Assembly (NCBI GenBank): GCA_002081555.1
Contig: MZNV01000324.1
Coordinates: 1-30,331, forward strand
Reading direction: 5' to 3'
Length of the DNA stretch: 30,331 nt
DNA from: Protostelium mycophagum
Lineage: Eukaryota > Evosea > Variosea > Protosteliida > Protosteliaceae
Shown: one piece after another, positions 22,120 to 30,331 of the stretch
Layout: every line of letters starts with the position of its first letter
How positions within the stretch are numbered: the first letter of the stretch is position 1
Position numbers and translations under genes: made by a program
The notes under the pieces: generated by a model
Seen by the model: the letters and a program-made list of their open reading frames with translations, nothing else
Database searches by the model: none
What the model was told of the DNA's origin: nothing

Positions 22120-24232
22120 ATGAAACGAACGATATTTGCACTACTTCTAACCCTTGCACTGTGCGGGGCACAACAACTTCGAGGAGTAAATTACGGTATC
22201 CAAAGACCAGATGGGAGCTGTGGTAGCTACGATCAAGTGTTGGCAGACTTCCAAGTAATGTCCACCTTCGCTCAAGCTGCTAAGATCTACAACATGGGCT
22301 TCTGCACTGGTGCGCAATTCTCTATCATTGCCTCCAGAGCCGTTGGCATGAAATTATTCCTCGGTATGGCCGCTGGTCCCCCAGATGCCTTCCAAAACGA
22401 ACTGAACATTCTCAAACAACTCGGCTCTCAGTACGGTTTCAGCAATGTCATTGGTATCACTGTTGGTTCAGAGGATCTCTACAGACAATCGGTCTCTGCC
22501 GACACCATCGCAAACTACATCCAACAAGTGCAAGCCGCTTTAAGAGCCCTTGGTGCTTCTGTACCTGTCACACATACAGACGTCTATTACCTTCAGCCCT
22601 CCAACATCTTGGCTGTTGAGGACATCGTCATGTGAGTCTTCAAAGTCTGTCTTGGCTGTCAGAATCTGACGGGCCTTCTTGTGGCAAAGAGCACCCACGA
22701 CAAAGAACTTGTTCTAAATATTTATAGGATGAACGCTTTCTCCTTCTGGGAGGGGCAATCCATTGACAACGCCTTGAACGTCTTCATATCACACTATGAA
22801 TCCCTGAAGAGCCAAGCAGGAGGAAAGACCGTATGGATTGGAGAGACCGGTTGGCCAGCTGCAGGTGAGCACCCAGGAGAAATCTCCGTCCTTACGTTAC
22901 AAGGTACCACTCAAGCTGGTGCAGTGGCAAGCCCTCAGAACGCAGGAACCTACTTGAGAGAATTCATCTGCTGGGCTAATGCCAACGGAGTACCCTACTT
23001 TTACTTCGAGGTATATCCCCCTTCAAAAATAAAAAATGACACGTCATCAGGCTTTTGATGAACCCTGGAAGGGACCTGATCCCAACGGAGCGATTGAGGT
23101 CTCCTTTGGTATCTACAACTCGGACAGAACCAGAAAATCATACTTCAACTTCCAATGCCCAGGATCATCATCTACAACGAGCAGCAACCCACCCGCCACC
23201 ACTGCACCTGTCGACTGCAAAGCCATGTTCTCGTCTCTGTCTTGTACGTAATTAGATTATTCTACAACGAAATAACGATCTGTAGGCACTACTTCATCTG
23301 AGGACCCATCTCAAGTGGATAGTAGCCAAGTCAACAATGCCAGAGGATGGCTCTGCGCCAACTACCCACAGTTCTGTACTGAGATCAACACTGGAGGAAA
23401 GTACGCCAGCTGTAACAGTGTGGAGCAGATCTCCTATGCCATGAGCCAATACTACAACGCTTATGGAGCCACCCAAGGTATGTCGGGGTTGGTTTCATTC
23501 TCGTACATGGTGATATAATCATTTATTCATCTTCAGGTTCCAACGCCTGCAGTTTTGGAGGACTTGGTCACGTGACTGGTGGAAGTGCATCCTCCACTAC
23601 CCAGCAGGCTCAATCCACTACAAGTGCACAGGCCACTTCTTCAGTAACACCTACACCCTCTTCCTCTTCCTCCTGCCAGAGCATGTTTTCCAGTCTGTCT
23701 TGTGAGTAGTGATATCTATGTCTATTCGCGCAAATCCACATAGATAAATACTATATTCATATGATTAGGCACTACTTCATCTGAGGACCCATCTCAAGTG
23801 GACAGCAACTCAGTCAACAATGCCAGAGGATGGCTCTGCGCCAACTACCCACAGTTCTGTACTGAGATCAACACTGGAGGAAAGTACGCCAGCTGTAACA
23901 GCGTGGAGCAGATCTCCTATGGCATGAGTCAATACTACAATGCCTATAGCTCTACTCAAGGTTCCAACGCCTGCAGCTTCAGCGGATTGGGTCACGTGAC
24001 CGGTAACTCTGGACAAAACCAGGGTGCTGCGCAAACTACTAGCAGCCAGAACAACAGGGTTTCTACAACCACCAGCGGAGTCGGGGCAACACCCACCACC
24101 ACACAATCTAGTGACACTTGTGCTGCAGCCAGCTATTGTGGTGCCGGAACATGTGATTGCAATGGAGCATGCTACACACAAAACCAGTATTGCTGCCGCA
24201 ACGGACAACTGACACAGAAGGCATTCTGCTGA
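22120..24232 (+). CDS. Secreted GH17 beta-1,3-glucanase with two X8 modules and an 8-Cys tail
   Basis: GH17 enzymes hydrolyse or remodel beta-1,3-glucan by a retaining mechanism. Six exons (22120-22631, 22728-23010, 23051-23243, 23286-23477, 23537-23701, 23769-24232) give 602 residues. A signal peptide opens it (MKRTIFALLLTLALCGAQ). The catalytic domain shows RGVNYGIQ, the acid/base Glu in ITVGSEDLYR, the nucleophile Glu in WIGETGWP, and YFYFEAFDEPWKG, typical of yeast/fungal-type GH17. Two 6-Cys X8/CBM43-like modules follow, each with FSSLSC, GWLCANYPQFC, YASCNSVEQISY and SNACSF, separated by Ser/Thr-rich linkers. The protein ends with an 8-Cys module (CGAGTCDCNGAC, QYCCRNGQ). Likely secreted and able to bind glucan; possible roles are feeding on fungi or building a cyst or stalk wall. 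AATAAA lies 9 nt past the stop. Confidence 0.93.
23221..24002 (+). repeat. Tandem duplication of the X8 module within the GH17 gene
   Basis: The X8-coding exon at 23286-23477 and its copy at 23769-23960 differ at about 15 of 192 positions by my count. Homology continues upstream (the FSSLSC codons) and downstream (SNACSF and LGHVTG codons). Both copies have an intron after the same base (23244-23285 and 23702-23768), but these introns are unrelated in sequence and length. Copy 1 has an additional intron (23478-23536) at a point where copy 2 is continuous. Confidence 0.92.
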
Positions 24233-25111
24233 GCACAATTGAATAAAACAAAAGAATGATTTATTATACCTACTATTATTAATGTGCAAAGATGGTGGCC
24301 TGCAGTTGAACACAGCAGGCATTTACGCATAAAAAATGTGAGTGCTGACCAGACCAACCAGATTCCAATGTATCTGGAAGACTATTCGAAAACTCAGTGG
24401 TACTTGGCGAAGGATGACGCAAAATGAGTTTATTCCGGAACGAATTATTCCACTTGACGCATTAAAGGTTTGAACCCTTCTAATCAATAAACTTGGACAC
24501 CTTATAGCAACATCTCTGAAAGGCGACTTGATCTGAATGTGCGGTGGTGGTGCGACACACAGTGGGAAATCTCACTACTTTTCGTTCATTTTGGATGATC
24601 ACTCGTAAAAAAGGTATTTTTCCGTTGACTTTGACCGGCATTGGGACATTTTTATCTGATTTACGGTTGAGGTGCCCTCTTTATCGAATATCGCTGTAGT
24701 GATGAAACCAGAACAGAACAAAGGCATTGCTGCTTCGGGATCGTCTGTGCAACAATAGAGCAAATGAGCCGTAAAATGAAAGGGCGATGAAAGTGTGCAC
24801 ACCTTTTGTGGAAAAACCGGTCAAAAACTGACAGGCTCATGATTTGGTCAACAACCCGCTCTGTGCCAGACTTCGTTCTCTCGAAGAAAGACAAGATTCC
24901 ACAGAAGACCCAATTGGCATGCAAGTAGACTCTTACAGAACTGCACACCATAACAGTCCATCTATAATGTGGTCCACATTGAAGAGAGAATCAACGATTA
25001 ACACATATGAGAACAACGAAAGGTACCTTCGGTGGAACGCGATCACCTTAGGTAGTGAAATCACGATTTAGACTCTTCATATCATACTCACATCGGCAGC
25101 CGCGCAAGAAG
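24233..25111. other. Long gene-free interval (about 880 bp)
   Basis: This is the largest gap between genes here. AATAAA at 24242-24247 serves the GH17 gene. No frame with a start codon, conserved motif or RNA gene signal is convincing on either strand. A minus frame at 24951-24661 lacks family features. The 3' half presumably carries the promoter and leader of the zinc-finger gene. Confidence 0.55.
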
Positions 25112-26366
25112 ATGGACATCTTTTATTCTCCAGCGCATCTCCCTCAAGAGACGAGACCAGCTTCATATACCCATGTTCCAGAACTGAAATGAACACATCA
25201 AGCAGCAGCATAACAGTAAGGACTTCCCCATTTCTGTGAAAGCAGTTCCGGTTATTGAGAATAAACAGGACGAAGGTGAGGAGCAGTCTGAATACCTACA
25301 CAAGAGGAAAAAGATGAACATAGAATCCATGATCGACTCCACACAAGACATCAATACTCCAGAAGGTAAATGCTTTTCGCCATGGAATCGCTTTTCCAGG
25401 TGTCTGTGACGAGTGTACATTGCAGAAAGATGGCAAAGCCACATGCTCTATTGTTCAACCTGGCAGAGGATGTACTGACATTTTTAAAGGAGCTGGATGG
25501 TCTTGGACAGTATTTAGAACCAAGAGCAACGATAGAAGTCCCTCTCCAAAAAGTAAAGAGGAAGGGTTTCAATGCAAGTGGTCGAGTTGTGGACAGATAT
25601 ATTTAACACGAACTGGTTTGGCAACACACGTTTCAACACACCTCTTAGAGCATCAACCGAAAACACAATCATCAGCAAAACGCCAAAAGGTGAGCACCAA
25701 AAAATAAAATAAAATTGATGATTGTAGATTGAGCTTTCATGCCTGTGGGGGGCGTGTGGTGTCAAATTGACGTCCATGAAGGGTCTTGCAAAACATTTAT
25801 CATTATCAGAGCATGTCGGCCAGATGCCTTTCTTAGCCAAGATCACGTCACCAGACATCGCAGAGAAGGTATTTATTCTTACTGGTCTTGGTTCGTGTTG
25901 ATTATTTTTTCAGTTAAGTGAGGAACCAATCGTCAAAGTAAAGAAATATTTCTGCGGGTTTGTGGGTTGCACCCGAAGCTTCAGCGATTCAAGCAATCGG
26001 AAGGTGACAATTCATCGATTCTTCATCAAAAATGAATAAAAGCAGAAACACGAGAGAACACACAGTGCTAGCAGAGAGAGGTTTCATTGTGATGCGCCAG
26101 GATGTACAAAGTCGTACAGCACCAGGACGGACTTGAACATTCACAGTAAAATACACAAAGGAGAATTCCCACACAAATGTACACATGCCAACTGCCAAAA
26201 GGCATTTGTAAGGCTTTCTGAGCTTTATGCACACGAGAGAACACACGATAATATACTTCCTTACGCATGCAATTCTTGCGGGAGATCATTCAGAGAGCGT
26301 TCCAGATTGAAGAGACACGAGGAACAGAAACATGGCCATGGCTCAGACACAAACTCGGACTTGTAA
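25112..26366 (+). CDS. Six-finger C2H2 zinc-finger protein, TFIIIA-like in organisation
   Basis: Probably a nuclear nucleic-acid-binding protein. Fingers in order: QCKWSSCGQIYLTRTGLATH; LSCLWGACGVKLTSMKGLAK (H-x5-H ending); YFCGFVGCTRSFSDSSN then KHERTH across an intron; FHCDAPGCTKSYSTRTDLNI; HKCTHANCQKAFVRLSELYA; YACNSCGRSFRERSRLKRH. Most have C-x4-C-x12-H-x3-H spacing, and closely spaced arrays of such fingers recall TFIIIA, which has nine. A basic/acidic N-terminus (KRKKMN) precedes an extra Cys-rich segment (VCDECTLQKDGKATC). The start ATG 25112 is preferred because a 34-nt intron at about 25173-25206 joins it in frame; the first exon is the least certain part. One intron begins GTATTTATTC near 25869. 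The stop TAA 26364-26366 overlaps AATAAA, and guanine deaminase ends 31 bp away on the other strand. Confidence 0.8.
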
Positions 26367-26371
26367 ATAAA
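26366..26371 (+). terminator. AATAAA overlapping the zinc-finger stop codon
   Basis: The hexamer begins on the last base of TAA (26364-26366). The 31-bp gap to the opposing stop codon means cleavage here would still run close to or into the guanine deaminase coding strand. Confidence 0.55.
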
Positions 26372-26397
26372 CGAATAGACGATCCAGAATCTAAAAT

Positions 26398-28438
26398 TCA
26401 CTTGCGAGAGAAAGAAGTCCCTGCGACCAACTTTCCCTGCACAAATACAGAATCTATGTTTCGGTCATCGCCCAGCATCAGAAACTTCTCAAAGGATTGC
26501 TCTATGTCCTCCCATTCGAATAAATCGATGGGACCACCCTCGGCGTATGGATCTACAATCAATGCATCAAAGTATTTTCCTGGTATAAAATTTCCAAGAT
26601 TATCTTCTAGACCCAAGACCTGCATGGATCACTCTTCAAGAGACATTTTTCATCCATAAAGATAAAGACCGAGATTGTACCTGAGCGCCGCCGAGAGTGG
26701 CTATTGCGAAGGCCTCTTTGTAAGAAACTGAATCAAATTCTCTGGCCATGCGGAAGGTATTCGAGGCCACAATACATTGTCTTATTGCCTCCCACATCGA
26801 CCCACTAAATCCACCAGCGACATCAGTGCCCAGTCCAATCTTCATTAAAGTAAATATTCACGGTCAATTTCATAAATCATTTTTGTACTGCGTCAGAGTT
26901 GTTTGTACTACGCTCTGCCTGATGATTACTGGTAGTAGAACAGAATGACAAAAGATACACACCTTAACTCCGGCTTTTTGTACCTTTCTCACATCAAGAA
27001 TTCCAGAAGCCAACTGGAAGTTAGATACCGGGCAATGACTGATCCCCGCACCTGCTTCCCCAAATTCAGATAATTCCTCGTCGTTCAAATAGCATCCGTG
27101 TGCCATGATTGTCTTAGAATTCAGTAATCCGTGTTTAGAATACACCTACTTTATGTCACAATAACTATCATCAATAGAAAGAATGACCTCAGTGTAGGAT
27201 TGATGTTCAGGAAATAGATCCTTGACCCATAATACTTCGTTACAATTCTCTGATATATGAGATTGAATGGGGATGTCATATTCTTCTGCAAGAGCGGAAA
27301 GGCCCTTCATCAAGACACCGCTGCATGTAGGGGCAAACCGGGGAGTCACAACAGGGGTCACCACTCTGTAAATATTAAGAATAGTTCAAGAAAATTGTGG
27401 CACGATAAATTTCAAGGTAGTGAAATGTCAAGTTACTGACCGATGGGGGGAAGTGTCACTTAGGGTATAAGTTATAAATTCTCTATTGTCTTTTAATGAA
27501 TCCTCTGTTGTCTCTATATAATCATCTGGGCAATTTCTGTCGCTCGATACCTTTTATTACTCAATATAACTGATGTACAATTATGCTTCTTCACGAAGAT
27601 TTGCATCTATTCTATTGCAGCAAAAGTTGCATATCCAATAAAACCACAATAATAAACTAGAACATCCACCTTCCCAACAAAAGCTCTCTGTCCCTCAGAC
27701 TTTATGATGTCCACGAGCAATTTTGATGCTTCCAAGTGTATTGTTGCATAATAACACCCTGTTGTTGTTCCCAAAGATAATGTCCTGCAAATATAAATGA
27801 AAAGAAAAGTCGATTGTCTCAAAGGTTTCAGAAGATGTTTTTTTCATCATATTATTGAGGAATATTATTGAGGAATATTATTGAGGAATACCTTCTGACT
27901 GCCTTTGTATATACATTCTTAGCTATATCGAGGTCTTTGAATTTAGATTCAGTAGGAAAGGTGTAATGCTTCAGCCAGTCCAATAAAGGGAGATCCGTCC
28001 CGGTTCCTATTTCTCTTAAACAAGGAGGCCAAATCAGGTGATTGTCAAAAATTCAATTTGTGCACAGAATCAGTTTTGAACAGAGAAAATGATATAGTTA
28101 TATACTATTGTACCTGTGAAGGCATATTGTGGTGCGTGAAGGTGTGTATCGATCAAGCCCGGCACCAAAAATCTACATCTTTCAGAGAGGCCATCTTTCA
28201 GTTTTGGAGTGTCGTAATACCTCCTGCCCAGATCAACGATTTCTGCTTCACTGAATTTGTAGTGCTCAGACAGTTGCCTCACACTTTCTGCTGAACCCAT
28301 AAAGGTTATGATTCCTCTCTCATCCACACCGACTAAAGCCTCTTCCCATATCTGAAAATCCTCTTTCCTGATCCCGAGCGCGTGGATAATCGTCCCTCGA
28401 TAAACCTTCATCGTGTTCAATGATTTTAAAACTTGCAT
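26398..28438 (-). CDS. GDA: Guanine deaminase
   Basis: Hydrolyses guanine to xanthine and ammonia; a Zn-dependent amidohydrolase of purine salvage/catabolism in the cytosol. Conserved sites run in the usual order: metal-binding HxH in PGLIDTHLHAPQYAF; GTGTDLPLLDWL; TFPTESKF; GTTTGCYYATIH; GQRAFVGKV; TPVVTPRFAPTCS; IPIQSHISEN with the metal His; MAHGCYLNDEEL; ISHCPVSNFQL; IGLGTDVAGG with the metal Asp; FAIATLGGAQ; ALIVDPYAEGGPIDLFEW; and FLMLGDDRNIDSVFVQGK. No catalytic position appears lost. The first ATG is 28438-28436, with MKVYRGTIIHALG nine codons later as an alternative start. Introns include 28007-28113, one starting at 27891, and one of about 105-110 nt near 27660-27555. The stop is 26400-26398. 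The length is near the family's 450 residues. Confidence 0.94.
27851..27889. repeat. Three perfect 13-bp tandem repeats at an intron 5' end
   Basis: ATTATTGAGGAAT occurs at 27851-27863, 27864-27876 and 27877-27889. The array lies in a guanine deaminase intron and its edge touches the 5' splice site (GT at 27891-27890 on the minus strand). Confidence 0.9.
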
Positions 28439-28684
28439 ATTTATATTCGTTTGTGTTGTAAAGTTCCAAACGTATAGTCCGATTCCAAACCTGGGAATTC
28501 GGATTACTCTTGGAATTGCACATTGTTACAAACAGAAAGTCCTCCATCTTCAATGTGATTACCGCTGCAAAATAATGACAGATTTGGATCACATGATTAT
28601 ATTTCCAAATCAGAGAGGGAACCACGAGGACACCAACAGTTTTCGTTTTATCGAACATCACAATCAGAACATACACAACAAGAC
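28439..28684. promoter_or_regulatory. Divergent promoter region of guanine deaminase and FBPase
   Basis: A 246-bp gap lies between two opposing start codons. No conserved motif is recognised. Frames crossing it are short and lack motifs. Confidence 0.55.
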
Positions 28685-29659
28685 ATGACGGAGATAGGAA
28701 AGAAAAACTTGGTCACTATGACCAGATACATTCAGAAGAATGAACATCTCTCGGAAGCGCAAAGAAGCGAGTTTGCACTCTTATTCTCAGGTAGAGAAAC
28801 TTTAATGATCCAAACTCAATTCCTCAGCCATACAATTGGCCTCGAAGATTGTTGGTAACTCTATGAAGAGAGCAGGTATAGAGCAACAGTTTGGGTACAC
28901 AGGAACAACCAATGTACACGGTGAAGATGTCAAGAAATTAGACATCATCGCCAACGACGCCTTCAAAGAGGCTCTCGTAGAGTCCGGGCAGGTGGGTTCA
29001 GAGTTAAGAGTGGAATTGATCTTGTAAGGTGTCTGTCATGGCCAGTGAAGAAGAAGAGGAGGCCGTGTTAGTAGACAATGGTGGAAAATATATCATCACT
29101 TTTGATCCTCTGGATGGAAGTAGTAACATCGATGCCAACGTCTCTGTCGGTTCCATCTTTGGCATCTACGAGAAGAAGTCAAAAGGAAAGACTGGCGACA
29201 CGAGCGATTGCCTTCAAGCAGGAAGACAATTGGTGGCCTCTGGGTACTCTATCTACGGAAGTGCCATCATAATGGTCATCTCTTTGGGTGAAAAGAGTGG
29301 AGTACAAGGGTTCACATACGATCCTAGTTTGGGTGAATTTGTCAGCTCACATCCTGACCTCAAGGTGAGACATAATTCAACATGTACAATCTTAAGGAGG
29401 AAATAAATATTCATATAATTAGGTACCAGAGAACGGAGCGATATACTCTGTGAACGAGGGAAACTCGGCTTACTGGCCCAAGTCCACCAGTGAATACGTC
29501 AACTATTGCAAGTCCAGCGGTGAGGGAAAGAAGCCTTATTCTGCTCGTTATATCGGATCCATGGTGGCAGACGTACACAGAACACTACTATATGGTGGTA
29601 TCTTCATGTACCCAGCTGACTCCAAATCTCCCAACGGAAAGCTTAGATATCTTTACGAG
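28685..29659 (+). CDS. FBP: Fructose-1,6-bisphosphatase, 3' end not found
   Basis: Converts fructose 1,6-bisphosphate to fructose 6-phosphate in gluconeogenesis; cytosolic. Exons 28685-28790, 28828-28991, 29029-29364 and 29423-29659 join to 281 residues. Landmarks: [20 protein letters not shown]; metal site [53 protein letters not shown]; and active-site [20 protein letters not shown] followed by YE, the Glu being a metal ligand in the family. The usual last 50-60 residues (CNPMA, AGG and HQR blocks) should follow YE, but no such exon is evident in the remaining 670 bp. Past 29659 the frame reads only six more codons. A weak AGG-like stretch near 29688-29705 is out of frame. Either the last exon lies beyond an unusually long intron, or the gene has lost its end. 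Confidence 0.9.
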
Positions 29660-29742
29660 GTACAGAATCATCTTCAATGATAGTTGAGAGGATGCAGGTG
29701 GCACCTCTCTCCCTACTTCAAGTTGTACCCAGAAAATTGAAT

Positions 29743-29960
29743 ATAATAAAAATGATGTCTATCAACCATGCACTATTAAAATGAGTATCCAAGTAAGCAT
29801 CAGTGTGCTTTATCATAAACCATCACTCATTGTGGTATTTTCAGGCAGGGATTGATGAAGAATTCATGTTGGCATAATAAAAATGATGTCTATCAACCAT
29901 GCACTATTAAAATGAGTATCCAATAAGCATCAGTGTGCTTTATCATAAACCATCACTCAT
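29743..29960. repeat. Direct repeat, 88/87 bp, 131-bp period
   Basis: 29743-29830 and 29874-29960 are identical except for one missing base in the second copy (AAGTAAGC versus AATAAGC). They are separated by 43 bp of unrelated sequence. Flanks diverge sharply at both ends. Near identity implies a recent duplication. It lies where the 3' end of the FBPase gene is expected. Confidence 0.92.
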
Positions 29961-30331
29961 ATTATTGAATGAAGGATGATAGATCAGCCAGTATATCAAA
30001 GATCCTGTCTCACATAACATCAGAAGAAGCTAAATGTGTGTGAAGTGTTGTCTCAAGCTCAGAGACTGCAGGAACAAAATGCAGGAGTAGTAAAGAAATA
30101 AAGAAGTCAAAACACTACTGTGGTCTCAACTCTGTCTCTTCAGAGTGCTCAGATTTTTTTATTTTTCAAAAGTTAGTGATCTCCTAGTACAGCCTCTATA
30201 AGGAGTTAGTGGATTGCTGATAATATTTTTATGGGACCATATGTGATTGAGTTTGGATTGAGTTATTGACTGATTTTTTTATTTTGCCATTTTGGTATAT
30301 CTATCAATCACTACCATGATTGTGTCATAAC
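29961..30331. other. AT-rich terminal segment, no gene recognised
   Basis: No frame of useful length or known motif on either strand. GATTTTTTTATTTT occurs twice (about 30150-30164 and 30272-30286), possibly poly-T tracts or part of a small repeat. Confidence 0.5.

Noticed and set aside
23810-24322. 170-codon minus-strand frame under the GH17 X8 region
   Set aside because: Mirrors the Ser/Thr/Cys-rich plus-strand exon; no motif and no plausible start.
24460-24485. GGTTTGAACCC resembling a tRNA B box on the minus strand
   Set aside because: The flanking bases do not form a T-arm stem and no A box, anticodon arm or acceptor stem can be drawn.
26267-26659. 130-codon plus-strand frame over the zinc-finger end and guanine deaminase
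   Set aside because: It is a shadow frame: both strands here are explained by well-supported genes with family motifs.

Overview
This is nuclear DNA from a compact, intron-rich unicellular eukaryote. Coding exons are split by many GT-AG introns, most of 35-60 nt and much more AT-rich than the exons. Genes are packed head-to-head and tail-to-tail with gaps of about 30-250 bp, and AATAAA motifs sit on or next to stop codons. A giant LvsA/WDFY3-type BEACH gene, a RING/TRAF/WD40 gene and a GH17 glucanase with X8 modules would fit an amoebozoan such as a protosteloid amoeba. That placement is an inference; no marker in the window proves it.

Layout, left to right. 1-536: a perfect 78-bp inverted repeat cut by the window edge, then the 3' flank of the first gene. 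537-13024 (-): a very large BEACH scaffold gene of the WDFY3/ALFY-LvsA type (ConA-like, PH, BEACH, WD40). 13133-15407 (+): a RING plus TRAF-finger plus WD40 protein with TRAF7 architecture, sharing a promoter of about 108 bp with the BEACH gene. 16087-17829 (+): an SLC38/AVT-type amino-acid transporter. 17975-19252 (+): an EF-hand protein. 19348-21010 (-): a CorA-like Mg2+ transporter with an altered GMN signature. 21084-21599 (+): a PDRG1-type prefoldin-like protein. 21601-about 22030 (-): an open frame of unknown nature. 22120-24232 (+): a secreted GH17 beta-1,3-glucanase with two near-identical X8 modules and an 8-Cys tail. 25112-26366 (+): a six-finger C2H2 protein. 26398-28438 (-): guanine deaminase. 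28685-29659 (+): fructose-1,6-bisphosphatase whose conserved C-terminus is not found in the window. 29743-29960: an 87/88-bp direct repeat.

The genes do not form one pathway. Possible links are a membrane-traffic/autophagy scaffold paired with a ubiquitin ligase, two membrane transporters, and purine and sugar-phosphate enzymes. I see no operon, CRISPR array, tRNA, rRNA or intact mobile element. The most notable observations concern gene architecture: poly(A) signals merged with stop codons on all six complete plus-strand genes, introns made almost wholly of hairpins, stopless introns whose length is a multiple of three, and a duplicated X8 module in which one copy has an intron that the other precisely lacks.
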